Below the pieces are notes generated by a model. It was not told where the DNA came from. It saw only the letters and a program-made list of their open reading frames with translations, and did no database searches. 10,533 nt of DNA from an uncultured Oscillibacter sp. (lineage in GTDB: Bacteria > Bacillota > Clostridia > Oscillospirales > Oscillospiraceae), in the NCBI GenBank assembly GCA_900544105.1, contig UQUC01000072.1:1-10533 (forward strand), given 5' to 3'. Of this stretch, positions 1 to 5,591 are shown piece by piece. Position 1 is the stretch's first letter. Every line of letters begins with the position of its first letter. Position numbers and translations under genes: made by a program.

Positions 1-164
1 CGCGCGAGGTGGCGCAGAAGTTCGCGGCGGACTCGGGTTCCCATATCGGAAAGATCAAGTCCGCGAACCAGGGACAGTTCTCCATTACGGATGCCAATCA
101 GAGCACGCCGTATGAGAAGAAGGTTCGTGTCGTGACGACCGTGACTTACTTCCTGAAAGACTGA
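1..164 (+). CDS. SIMPL domain-containing protein (DUF541), C-terminal fragment
   Basis: The window opens inside this gene. The readable frame starts at base 3 and gives 53 residues before a TGA at 162-164. The fragment contains the segments KFAADSGSHIGKIKSA, GQFSIT and STPYEKKVRVVTTVTYFL. This order (a helix, a GxIxxIxxAxQGxFxI strand, then a final KKVRVVxTVxYxL strand) is what I recognise as the end of SIMPL/DUF541 proteins, which are usually secreted or membrane-anchored and of poorly defined function. The start, any signal peptide and the promoter lie outside the window. A hairpin with a U-tract follows at 237-270, so this is the last gene of its transcript. The next gene is convergent. 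Family assignment is from memory of the motif and is fairly confident; the cellular role cannot be inferred. Confidence 0.7.
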   Translation, partial: REVAQKFAADSGSHIGKIKSANQGQFSITDANQSTPYEKKVRVVTTVTYFLKD

Positions 165-185
165 TCACCTGATCGGTGTACCGGT

Positions 186-226
186 AAAGAAAAAGCACCG
201 AGGCGAAGTCTGCTTCGCGTCGGTGC
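186..226 (-). terminator. Rho-independent terminator of the thioredoxin gene
   Basis: Bases 195-208 pair with 213-226: 7 bp, one G-G mismatch, then 6 bp, with a 4-base loop. Read on the minus strand the stem is followed by TTTTTCTTT (186-194). It lies about 50 bases past the thioredoxin stop and closes that transcript. Confidence 0.8.
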
Positions 227-236
227 CTGAAGAAGA

Positions 237-270
237 GGGATCGCCAGACGGAGATCCCTTCTTTTTCTTT
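237..270 (+). terminator. Rho-independent terminator of the SIMPL-domain gene
   Basis: GGGATC (237-242) pairs with GATCCC (253-258), extended by an A-T pair, and is followed on the plus strand by TTCTTTTTCTTT (259-270). It ends just before the stop codon of the convergent thioredoxin gene, so the two facing genes each have their own terminator. Confidence 0.75.
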
Positions 271-274
271 GGAA

Positions 275-604
275 TCAGGCTGCTTTCGTCAGCTCGTCGA
301 TACGGTAGGTGAGCTCGTCGCTGGGAACAGCGCCGACCACGTGATCCGCCACTTCGCCATCCTTCATGAAGACAAAGCACGGAATCGAACGGATGCCGAA
401 CTGCGCCGCGATTTCCTGCTCTTCGTCGACATTGATCTTGCCGACCTTCACTTTGCCCTCGTAATCCTTGGCAATTTGGTCAACAACTGGACCCATCGTA
501 CGGCAGGGACCGCACCAGTCGGCGTAGAAGTCCAGCAGGACAGGCTTATCGGAATTCAGTACCTCGTTTTCAAAATTCAGAGAAGTGATGTTCAGTTCAG
601 CCAT
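275..604 (-). CDS. trxA: Thioredoxin
   Basis: A 109-residue single-domain cytoplasmic thioredoxin, the usual size for the family. It carries out dithiol-disulfide exchange using the WCGPC active site (Cys31 and Cys34). The classical Asp25, the segment VLLDFYADWCGPC and the cis-proline loop SIPCF (Pro75) are all present. I place the start at 604 (MAELN) because AAAGGAG (613-619) sits 8 bases upstream; an in-frame ATG at 622 would lie on the far side of that ribosome binding site. Residue 76, just after the cis-proline, is Cys where most thioredoxins have Thr, giving a third cysteine near the active site. The gene is downstream of, and in line with, the ferredoxin:thioredoxin-reductase-like gene with no terminator between them, so the two are probably co-transcribed. 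No NADPH-thioredoxin reductase gene is in the window. The family call is secure. Confidence 0.95.
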   Translation of the reverse strand: MAELNITSLNFENEVLNSDKPVLLDFYADWCGPCRTMGPVVDQIAKDYEGKVKVGKINVDEEQEIAAQFGIRSIPCFVFMKDGEVADHVVGAVPSDELTYRIDELTKAA

Positions 605-791
605 AAGAAAGGCTCCTTTCATTTGTATATCATCAGTCTTTGTTTTTCAGCTTGCAAATACTCTGGGGTATAGTCTCCGCGGGATAGAAGGCGCACTGCG
701 TCCGCGGCTTGTCAAGTTACCATGGTGATGAGCAGCGAAGTCAGCATGAGGCTGTAAGAACCGAGAGCGAAGCAGAGAATGTCGTTCTCTC

Positions 792-995
792 TCAGTCCTT
801 CAGAGATTTGTAGTAGAGCATACAGTGGCAGTAGCCCTCGAAATCAGGGTCGGCGATCTGGTCCTTAAACTCCTGACACATGCACTTGGTAGCCTCCGTG
901 CGCTCCAGGCGGCAGGGGCAGTACCCGCCGGTACGTTTCAGGCCCTCGCGGACGGTGCGGACGACCTCCTGATCGGAATTGAGCTTGATTTTCAT
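792..995 (-). CDS. Miniature ferredoxin:thioredoxin reductase catalytic-subunit-like protein
   Basis: A 67-residue protein with three CxC pairs: CPC (Cys26, Cys28), CMC (Cys38, Cys40) and CHC (Cys56, Cys58). The order CPC, CxC, CHC is the signature of the catalytic beta chain of ferredoxin:thioredoxin reductase, where four cysteines hold a [4Fe-4S] cluster and two form the redox disulfide that reduces thioredoxin. Here the spacings are CPC-x9-CMC-x15-CHC rather than the x16 and x8 of the plant-type enzyme, and the protein is much shorter. No variable (alpha) subunit is visible. The start at 995 is preceded by AGAGGG at 7 bases. It has an extended -10 promoter with a Crp-like box, and thioredoxin follows on the same strand. 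The inferred role is electron transfer from ferredoxin or another low-potential donor to that thioredoxin; a free-standing iron-sulfur disulfide reductase with another partner is possible. Confidence 0.8.
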   Translation of the reverse strand: MKIKLNSDQEVVRTVREGLKRTGGYCPCRLERTEATKCMCQEFKDQIADPDFEGYCHCMLYYKSLKD

Positions 996-1032
996 GTCAG
1001 TTCCCTCTTTCCTCGTTTTTTGTTATGGGCTT

Positions 1033-1041
1033 ATCATAGCA
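1033..1041 (-). promoter_or_regulatory. Extended -10 promoter of the FTR-like/thioredoxin unit
   Basis: On the minus strand TATGAT (1033-1038) is preceded by TGC (1039-1041), an extended -10 element. No good -35 hexamer lies 17 bases upstream (CAGAAG), which fits a promoter needing an activator. The predicted transcription start is near 1026, about 30 bases before the ATG. Confidence 0.6.
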
Positions 1042-1059
1042 GGCTTCGCCCCGTCCTTC

Positions 1060-1074
1060 TGTAACAAAGTCACA
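1060..1074 (-). promoter_or_regulatory. Candidate Crp/Fnr-family operator at about -41
   Basis: The minus strand reads TGTGACTTTGTTACA, an inverted repeat TGTgAC-TTT-GTtACA with one mismatched pair. Its centre (1067) is about 41 bases upstream of the predicted start of the FTR-like transcript, the class II position for Crp/Fnr activators. A Crp-type regulator is the next gene upstream (1116-1772). The spacing between TGTGA and TTACA is 5, one less than in the classical Crp site, which lowers certainty. Confidence 0.5.
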
Positions 1075-1082
1075 TTCACGAA

Positions 1083-1116
1083 AAAAATCCGACGCTTTTT
1101 TCAGCGTCGGATTTTT
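1083..1116 (-). terminator. Rho-independent terminator of the Crp/Fnr gene
   Basis: A 13-bp perfect stem (1083-1095 with 1104-1116, loop 1096-1103) ends on the minus strand in a run of seven T (1081-1087). The first base of the stem lies in the stop codon of the regulator gene, so translation termination and transcription termination are adjacent. Confidence 0.92.
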
Positions 1117-1772
1117 CAGGTCAGCTGCTTCAGGCTGTCCGGATCCCGCAGGGTGATGGCACCGCGCTTGAGCTCCACAAGGCCCTCCTCCGAGAACTGC
1201 TTGAGCATCCGCGCCACGGCCTCCCGCGCGGAGCTGATGTGCTGGGCAATCTGTTCATGGGTCATGCGGATCGTATCAGAGCCGGTGCGCTCCGCTTCGG
1301 ACAGAAGAAAGCCCGCCAGCCGCCGGTCAAGGCCCTTGAACAAAAGCTGCTGCATGGCCCACATCACGTCAGAAAACCGCGCCGTGGCCAGCTCATAGAG
1401 GCAGCAGCGCACAGCCAAATTCTGCTCCTTGAGCATGGCGACGATATTTGCGGGGATAATGAGGACCTCGGTATCCCGCTGGGCAGTCATCTGGGTGTCA
1501 AAGGTGATCTGACTGATGACGCAGGAGGCCGACAGCACACACAGGTCGCCCCCGTACAGCCGGAACAGCGTCACCTCCCGCCCCTCGTCGGAGAGGAGAT
1601 AGGTGCGGATCTCACCGGAGAGCACCAGCACCAAGCCGAGACATTCGCTGCCGCCGTCATGGATAAGCGCGCCCTTTTCATAGCGGTGCGTCACCGCACT
1701 GCGCTGCAACGTTTCCCGCTCCCGTTCGGTCAATGAGGGCCAAAACGGAAGCTGCACCAGCCGGTCCTCCAT
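1116..1772 (-). CDS. Crp/Fnr-family transcriptional regulator
   Basis: A 218-residue cytoplasmic DNA-binding regulator of normal family length. Residues about 20-120 form the beta-roll effector domain (VLSGEIRTYLLSDEGREVTLF), about 120-150 the dimerisation helix, and about 165-210 the winged helix-turn-helix. The recognition helix SAREAVARMLKQF has Arg183, Glu184 and Arg188 in the pattern (RExVxR) by which E. coli Crp reads TGTGA. The effector domain lacks the Arg-Ser/Thr-Ala cassette that binds cAMP. There is no N-terminal cysteine cluster of the Fnr type; the cysteines are 44, 78, 84, 123 and 124, so thiol or other sensing is possible. The start at 1772 follows the upstream stop by one base (TGATATG), with no strong Shine-Dalgarno, so translation looks coupled to the UPF0251-NifX gene. 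Longer in-frame readings upstream overlap that gene and are not supported. Its likely target is the neighbouring FTR-like promoter. Confidence 0.9.
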   Translation of the reverse strand: MEDRLVQLPFWPSLTERERETLQRSAVTHRYEKGALIHDGGSECLGLVLVLSGEIRTYLLSDEGREVTLFRLYGGDLCVLSASCVISQITFDTQMTAQRDTEVLIIPANIVAMLKEQNLAVRCCLYELATARFSDVMWAMQQLLFKGLDRRLAGFLLSEAERTGSDTIRMTHEQIAQHISSAREAVARMLKQFSEEGLVELKRGAITLRDPDSLKQLT

Positions 1773-1773
1773 A

Positions 1774-2547
1774 TCAGTGGCAGCCGTGATGGCCGCAGCC
1801 ATGCTCGCCGCAGGTGTGGCCGCCCTCACCGTGGGCGTGGTCGTGATGATCACAGTGGACGTTGGGATCGTATGCAAGCGCGCTTGCCAGCAGGGCGTTC
1901 ACCGCTGCGTCCGCTTCGCCGCTGACGCCGCCGTAGAGCTTGATACCGGCCTCCGCCAGTGCCATCTGGGCACCGCCGCCGATACCACCGCAGATCAGGG
2001 TATCCACGCCCCGCTGCATCAGGAAGCCAGCCAGCGCGCCGTGGCCGCTGCCGTTGATGTCCACCACTTCCTCCCGGACGATCTTGCCGTCTGCCACCTC
2101 ATAGAGCTTGAACTGCTCCGTGTGGCCGAAGTGCTGAAAGATCTGACCGTTTTCATAGGTAACTGCGATTTTCATATCAGGTTCTCCTTTTTGTTTGTGA
2201 TTGGTTTCGTTGAATGTCCGCACCCGGCAGCTGCGGCCGCAGTGCGGATGCTCCTCCCCGCCGCAGATGCGGTAATTCCCGCCGGTGATGCGCAGCGGCT
2301 TTCCGTGGACAAGACACGCCGCGATCTTCTGCCGCGCGCTTTCGTAGATCTCCTGTACGGTGGAACGGGAAATGTCCATCTGGGCGGCACACTGCTCATG
2401 GGTACACTGTTCCAGATCCACCAGCCGGATGACCTCATATTCGTCCAGCGTCAGCAGGATCGGCGTTCCACCTCCGCCCCCGTTCGGGCAGAAGGTATCG
2501 ATCTGCGGCTTGCCGCAGATCCTTCGGCACCGCGGTGGTCTCGGCAT
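1774..2547 (-). CDS. UPF0251 (DUF134) DNA-binding domain fused to a NifX/dinitrogenase Fe-Mo cofactor-binding domain with a His/Cys-rich tail
   Basis: A 257-residue protein with three parts. Residues 1-97 are UPF0251: the canonical start MPRPPRCRRI, cysteines 7, 11 and 20, the segment LTLDEYEVIRLVDLE, and a sigma-like helix-turn-helix (ISRSTVQEIYESARQKI). Residues 125-230 are a NifX/NifB-C-terminal type cofactor-binding domain (MKIAVTYENGQIFQHFGHTEQF, with ICGGIGGGAQMALAEAGI). Residues 231-257 hold 10 His and 4 Cys. The family is known for iron-molybdenum cofactor handling in nitrogen fixers, but homologues without nitrogenase, as here, have unknown roles. The start at 2547 has AAGGGGG about 7 bases upstream. 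Inside the gene, AAAGGAG (2184-2190) stands 8 bases before an in-frame ATG at 2175, so a NifX-only product may also be made. It is expressed from a strong promoter and followed, one base on, by the Crp/Fnr gene. I infer a metal- or redox-responsive regulator. Confidence 0.88.
   Translation of the reverse strand: MPRPPRCRRICGKPQIDTFCPNGGGGGTPILLTLDEYEVIRLVDLEQCTHEQCAAQMDISRSTVQEIYESARQKIAACLVHGKPLRITGGNYRICGGEEHPHCGRSCRVRTFNETNHKQKGEPDMKIAVTYENGQIFQHFGHTEQFKLYEVADGKIVREEVVDINGSGHGALAGFLMQRGVDTLICGGIGGGAQMALAEAGIKLYGGVSGEADAAVNALLASALAYDPNVHCDHHDHAHGEGGHTCGEHGCGHHGCH
2173..2190 (-). promoter_or_regulatory. Internal in-frame ribosome binding site and ATG within the UPF0251-NifX gene
   Basis: AAAGGAG at 2184-2190 with an 8-base spacer leads to ATG at 2173-2175, the exact start of the NifX-like domain (MKIAVTY). 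It is as good as any start signal in the window. Either a second, 133-residue protein is made from the same message, or this is a relic of two genes that became joined. Confidence 0.65.
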
Positions 2548-2567
2548 TCATACGCCCCCTTCGTTTT

Positions 2568-2579
2568 CGGTATATGCCG
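2568..2579 (-). promoter_or_regulatory. Candidate operator at the start site of the UPF0251-NifX transcript
   Basis: CGGCATATACCG on the minus strand is an imperfect 12-bp palindrome (CGGxATATxCCG). It abuts the -10 hexamer and covers the predicted transcription start. A bound repressor here would block initiation; autoregulation by the UPF0251 domain is a guess. Confidence 0.3.
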
Positions 2580-2608
2580 ATTATAAATCAGTTTTTTGGA
2601 AAAGTCAA
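2580..2608 (-). promoter_or_regulatory. Sigma-A promoter of the UPF0251-NifX/Crp operon
   Basis: On the minus strand TTGACT (2603-2608) and TATAAT (2580-2585) are separated by exactly 17 bases. This is the closest match to consensus in the window. It lies about 33 bases upstream of the ATG at 2547 and just past the MATE terminator. Confidence 0.88.
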
Positions 2609-2670
2609 TCGCTTTCTGCCGCTGCGCAGTCTCCTGATGCCGTGGAACAGCTACGGCGGCCTCTCTCCAT

Positions 2671-2707
2671 AAAAAATACCGCTGTACAGGTTCCCGTACA
2701 GCGGTAT
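2671..2707 (-). terminator. Rho-independent terminator of the MATE gene
   Basis: A perfect 12-bp stem (2676-2687 with 2696-2707, 8-base loop) runs into six T on the minus strand (2671-2676). It separates the MATE transcript from the downstream UPF0251 operon promoter. Confidence 0.92.
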
Positions 2708-2733
2708 CCGATCCCAAAAGTTTCGATTACAGT

Positions 2734-4086
2734 TTATTTTTGCGGCTGCGACAGCTTTTTCAGCACCCAGATCTGAATAGGAACGGAGCAGAGAAAGGTC
2801 AGCAGGTCCGCTACCATCTGAGCCATCTGGATACCGGGCAGGCCCAGCGTCAGGGCCAGGGTCCACACGGTAGGGATAAAGAACAGCCCCTGCCGGGCCA
2901 CCGCCATAAAGGTGGCCGGCACCGTCAGCCCCATGGTCTGCTGACACATATTGCCCATGACCACCCAGCTTTGCAGGCAGAAGGTCGCGCACTGGTACCG
3001 CAAAGCCGCCGTACCGATGGCGATGACCTCCGGATCGTCCCGGAAGATGGATACAAGCTGCGGTGCGCAGGCAAAGCCCGCCGCGCTGACAGCCAGTAAC
3101 AGCACGAACGTCACCTTGACGCTGAACCAGAAGCCCTCCTTCACCCGATGGTACAGACCGGCACCGTAGTTGAAGCCGCACACCGGCTGAAAACCCTGAC
3201 CGAAGCCGATCATGGCAGAGCCGCCGAACATCATGATCCGCTGCACCACGCCCATAGCGGCGATGGCCGCGTCACCATAGGTCCGGGCCGCCTGATTGAG
3301 GCAGATGGTAGCCACGCTTGCAAGACCCTGCCGGGCCAGAGACGGCAGACCGCCCTTGAAGATCCACAGATAATAATAGGGCTTCAGCTTCACATGAGAA
3401 AGACGGAGCTTGAGGTTGCCGCCCTTGGTGCAGCCAACCAACAACAGGCAAAAGCTGACAAACTGACTGATGATGGTGGCCCAAGCAGCGCCGGCGATCC
3501 CCAGATCCAGCACAAAGATCAGCAGCGGGTCCAGTCCGATGTTCAGCACCGCGCCGCTGGTGATCCCCACCATGGCGTAAGCGGCGCTGCCCTGAAAACG
3601 AAGCTGGTTATTCAGCGCCAGCGATGAGGTCATCCACGGCGCGCCCAGTAAAATTACGCTGAGGTACGCTTTGGTGTAGGGCAAAATGGTGTCCGTGGAG
3701 CCCAGCAGGTAGGCCAGAGGTTCCAGAAACAGCAGTCCCAGCACACAGATCACTACGCCGGTAGCCAACGCGCTGAAGAAACCTGTGGAGGCCATTTCCG
3801 ACGCCCCCTGATAGTTTTTGTGGCCGATCTCCCGGGAGATGAAATTGCCACTGCCCTGGCCGAAGAAAAAGCCGATGGCCTGAATAATGGCCATCAGGGA
3901 AAATACCACGCCCACCGCGCCAGTGGCGGCGTTGCTCTTCAGCATCCCTACAAAAAATGTATCTGCCATGTTGTAAAAGGCAGTCACCAGCATACTGACC
4001 ACGCAGGGCAGCGCCATGCGTGGGATCAGCCGGCTCACCGGTGTTTCCGTCATCAGTTGATACTTCTTTTGCTGTTGATCTTCCAA
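2734..4086 (-). CDS. MATE family efflux transporter
   Basis: A 450-residue inner-membrane exporter of the multidrug and toxin extrusion family, normal in length, with about twelve hydrophobic helices in two six-helix halves. The N-terminal signature is clear: MTETPVSRLIPRMALPCVVSMLV followed by FYNMADTFFVG, which carries the Asp commonly conserved in the first helix. The second half contains MFGGSAMIGFGQGFQPV, typical of the family. Such proteins use a Na+ or H+ gradient to expel drugs or metabolites; the substrate cannot be told here. I favour the TTG start at 4084-4086, because GGGGGG stands 6 bases upstream and homologues of this subgroup carry about ten residues (KKYxLMTETPV) before the conserved block. 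An ATG at residue 12 is the alternative but has a poor ribosome binding site. It is a single-gene transcript, divergent from the aminotransferase. Confidence 0.92.
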   Translation of the reverse strand: MEDQQQKKYQLMTETPVSRLIPRMALPCVVSMLVTAFYNMADTFFVGMLKSNAATGAVGVVFSLMAIIQAIGFFFGQGSGNFISREIGHKNYQGASEMASTGFFSALATGVVICVLGLLFLEPLAYLLGSTDTILPYTKAYLSVILLGAPWMTSSLALNNQLRFQGSAAYAMVGITSGAVLNIGLDPLLIFVLDLGIAGAAWATIISQFVSFCLLLVGCTKGGNLKLRLSHVKLKPYYYLWIFKGGLPSLARQGLASVATICLNQAARTYGDAAIAAMGVVQRIMMFGGSAMIGFGQGFQPVCGFNYGAGLYHRVKEGFWFSVKVTFVLLLAVSAAGFACAPQLVSIFRDDPEVIAIGTAALRYQCATFCLQSWVVMGNMCQQTMGLTVPATFMAVARQGLFFIPTVWTLALTLGLPGIQMAQMVADLLTFLCSVPIQIWVLKKLSQPQK

Positions 4087-4126
4087 AAAAGTCCCCCCTG
4101 TGCAGATATGGCTGTCATTTTTGTGG

Positions 4127-4135
4127 ATTGTAACA
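4127..4135 (-). promoter_or_regulatory. Extended -10 promoter of the MATE gene
   Basis: On the minus strand TACAAT (4127-4132) is preceded by TGT (4133-4135), an extended -10. The -35 region (TTTTCT at 17 bases) is weak and lies in an AT-rich tract. The leader before the TTG start is about 35 bases. Confidence 0.5.
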
Positions 4136-4217
4136 TATTTTTCAAAAAAAGAAAAGCAAAACGTAAAATTTTTCCGCGCTTTCCGGACATTTTTATGATT
4201 CTTGACAGAAAAAGTCC

Positions 4218-4246
4218 TTGAATCTCGGTCAAAAGGTGAGTATAAT
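4218..4246 (+). promoter_or_regulatory. Sigma-A promoter of the aminotransferase/radical SAM operon
   Basis: TTGAAT (4218-4223) and TATAAT (4241-4246) with a 17-base spacer. The leader to the ATG at 4317 is about 65 bases. The 7-base inverted arms CGGTCAA (4226-4232) and TTGACCG (4258-4264) flank the -10 and could form an operator. Confidence 0.85.
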
Positions 4247-4316
4247 ATAAAAGATTATTGACCGGGGCTTTTGCCTCGCACAAAACTTCAGGGACTACCC
4301 GGAGAGGATGAGACAG

Positions 4317-5591
4317 ATGACTGCATACAAAGACATGACACTGGATCAACGGAGGGCGGAATACGCAGCATTACAGACCGCTTTTGCAGATCTGAAGGCA
4401 CAGGGGCTGAAGCTGGACATGACCCGCGGCAAGCCCTGCAAGGATCAGCTGGACATGGTATCTGACATCTTCGATATGCTCAAGGAGCCGGAGGACTATA
4501 TTGTCGACGGCATTGATATCCGCAACTATGGTGCGCTGTCCGGTCTGCCGGAGGCCAAGCGCCTGTTCGCAAACCTTTTGGACTGCAAGCCCAAGCAGGT
4601 ATTTGTGGGCGGCAACGCCAGCTTGCAGCTCATGTATGGCGTGATCGACTGCGCCTTTATCCACGGCCGCCTCAACAGCCCCCGCCCCTGGTGCAAGGAG
4701 CCTGTTGTCAAGTGGCTGTGCCCCGCCCCCGGCTATGACCGCCACTTCAAGCTGACGGAATCCTTCGGCTTTGAGCTCATCACCATTCCCATGACCTCCA
4801 CCGGTCCGGACATGGACGCCGTGGAGGAGGCCATCAAGGACCCGGCGGTGAAGGGCATCTGGTGCGTACCCAAGTATTCCAACCCCGAGGGCATTATCTA
4901 CTCCAAGGATACCATCGTCCGCATGGCCTCCATGAAGCCTGCCGCGCCGGACTTCACGATCATGTGGGATAATGCGTACTGCATCCACGAGTTTGACGGC
5001 GACTATGTGGAGTTCCCGGACATCTTGCACCAGTGCAAGAAGTATGGCAACTATGATATGGTCTACGAGTTCGCCTCCACCTCCAAGATCACCTTCCCCG
5101 GCGACGGTGTGGCCTGCATGGCTACCTCCGAAGCCAACCTGGAGGATTTTGAGAAGTGGATCGGTATTCAGACCATTTCCTATGATAAGGTGAACCAGCA
5201 GCGCCACGTGCTCTATCTCCAGAACCGGGCCCACACCCTGAAGCTGATGAAGAAGCACGCCGCATTCATGAAGCCGAAGTTCGAGGCTGTTCTGAGCACT
5301 CTGGAGCAGGAGATTGCCCCGCTGGAGATTGCCAGCTGGAGCCATCCCAAGGGCGGCTATTTCATCTCCTTTGACGCCATGCCCGGCACCGCCAAGCGGA
5401 CGCTGGCCTTGTGCAAGGAGGCTGGCGTGGCCATGACCGCCGCCGGCGCCACCTTCCCCTACGGCATCGACCCCAACGACAGCAACATCCGTATTGCCCC
5501 CTCCTTCCCGCCGGTGGAGGATGTGGAGAAGGCCATTGCCGTTTTCTGCACCTGCGTAAAGATGTCTGCATTGGAGAAGCTGGGCGTATGA
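4317..5591 (+). CDS. Class Ic aspartate-type aminotransferase (PLP-dependent)
   Basis: A 424-residue cytoplasmic fold-type I aminotransferase of the subgroup that includes Corynebacterium AspT (Aminotran_MocR). Typical blocks are LDMTRGKPCKDQLD near the N-terminus, RNYGALSGLPEAKRLF, GGNASLQLMYGV (phosphate-side loop), CPAPGYDRHF, VPKYSNPEG (PLP-contacting Asn), MWDNAYCIHEF (Asp218 binds the pyridine nitrogen), FASTSKITFPG (Lys257, Schiff base) and NIRIAPSFPP (Arg for the substrate carboxylate). Aspartate plus 2-oxoglutarate to oxaloacetate plus glutamate is the family reaction; substrate range here is inferred. I prefer the ATG at 4317 because GAGG (4304-4307) is 9 bases upstream, whereas the ATG at 4308 directly abuts that motif. 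The final TGA shares bases with the next ATG (ATGA), so the radical SAM gene is translationally coupled. Confidence 0.9.
   Translation: MTAYKDMTLDQRRAEYAALQTAFADLKAQGLKLDMTRGKPCKDQLDMVSDIFDMLKEPEDYIVDGIDIRNYGALSGLPEAKRLFANLLDCKPKQVFVGGNASLQLMYGVIDCAFIHGRLNSPRPWCKEPVVKWLCPAPGYDRHFKLTESFGFELITIPMTSTGPDMDAVEEAIKDPAVKGIWCVPKYSNPEGIIYSKDTIVRMASMKPAAPDFTIMWDNAYCIHEFDGDYVEFPDILHQCKKYGNYDMVYEFASTSKITFPGDGVACMATSEANLEDFEKWIGIQTISYDKVNQQRHVLYLQNRAHTLKLMKKHAAFMKPKFEAVLSTLEQEIAPLEIASWSHPKGGYFISFDAMPGTAKRTLALCKEAGVAMTAAGATFPYGIDPNDSNIRIAPSFPPVEDVEKAIAVFCTCVKMSALEKLGV

Noticed and set aside
635..720. A separate thioredoxin promoter
   Set aside because: TTGACA (minus strand, near 710) has no -10 at a workable distance. 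TTGCAA with GATGAT at 17 bases matches only 4 of 6 positions in each hexamer. Too weak to call.
774..790. Terminator between the FTR-like gene and thioredoxin
   Set aside because: The AGAGAA/TTCTCT hairpin is only 6 bp with no T-tract on either strand.
1773..1877. A 35-residue N-terminal extension of the Crp/Fnr regulator
   Set aside because: It overlaps the end of the UPF0251-NifX gene, is Thr/Ala-rich translation of that gene's His-rich tail in another frame, and is not needed for family length. The TGATATG junction fits a start at 1772.
1777..2586. A 269-codon plus-strand frame opposite the UPF0251-NifX gene
   Set aside because: Shadow of the real gene. It runs through that gene's promoter and has no recognisable domain.
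4371..5345. A 324-codon open frame antisense to the aminotransferase
   Set aside because: It lies wholly opposite a clear PLP enzyme. Its translation has no family motifs and is the usual mirror of GC-rich codon use.
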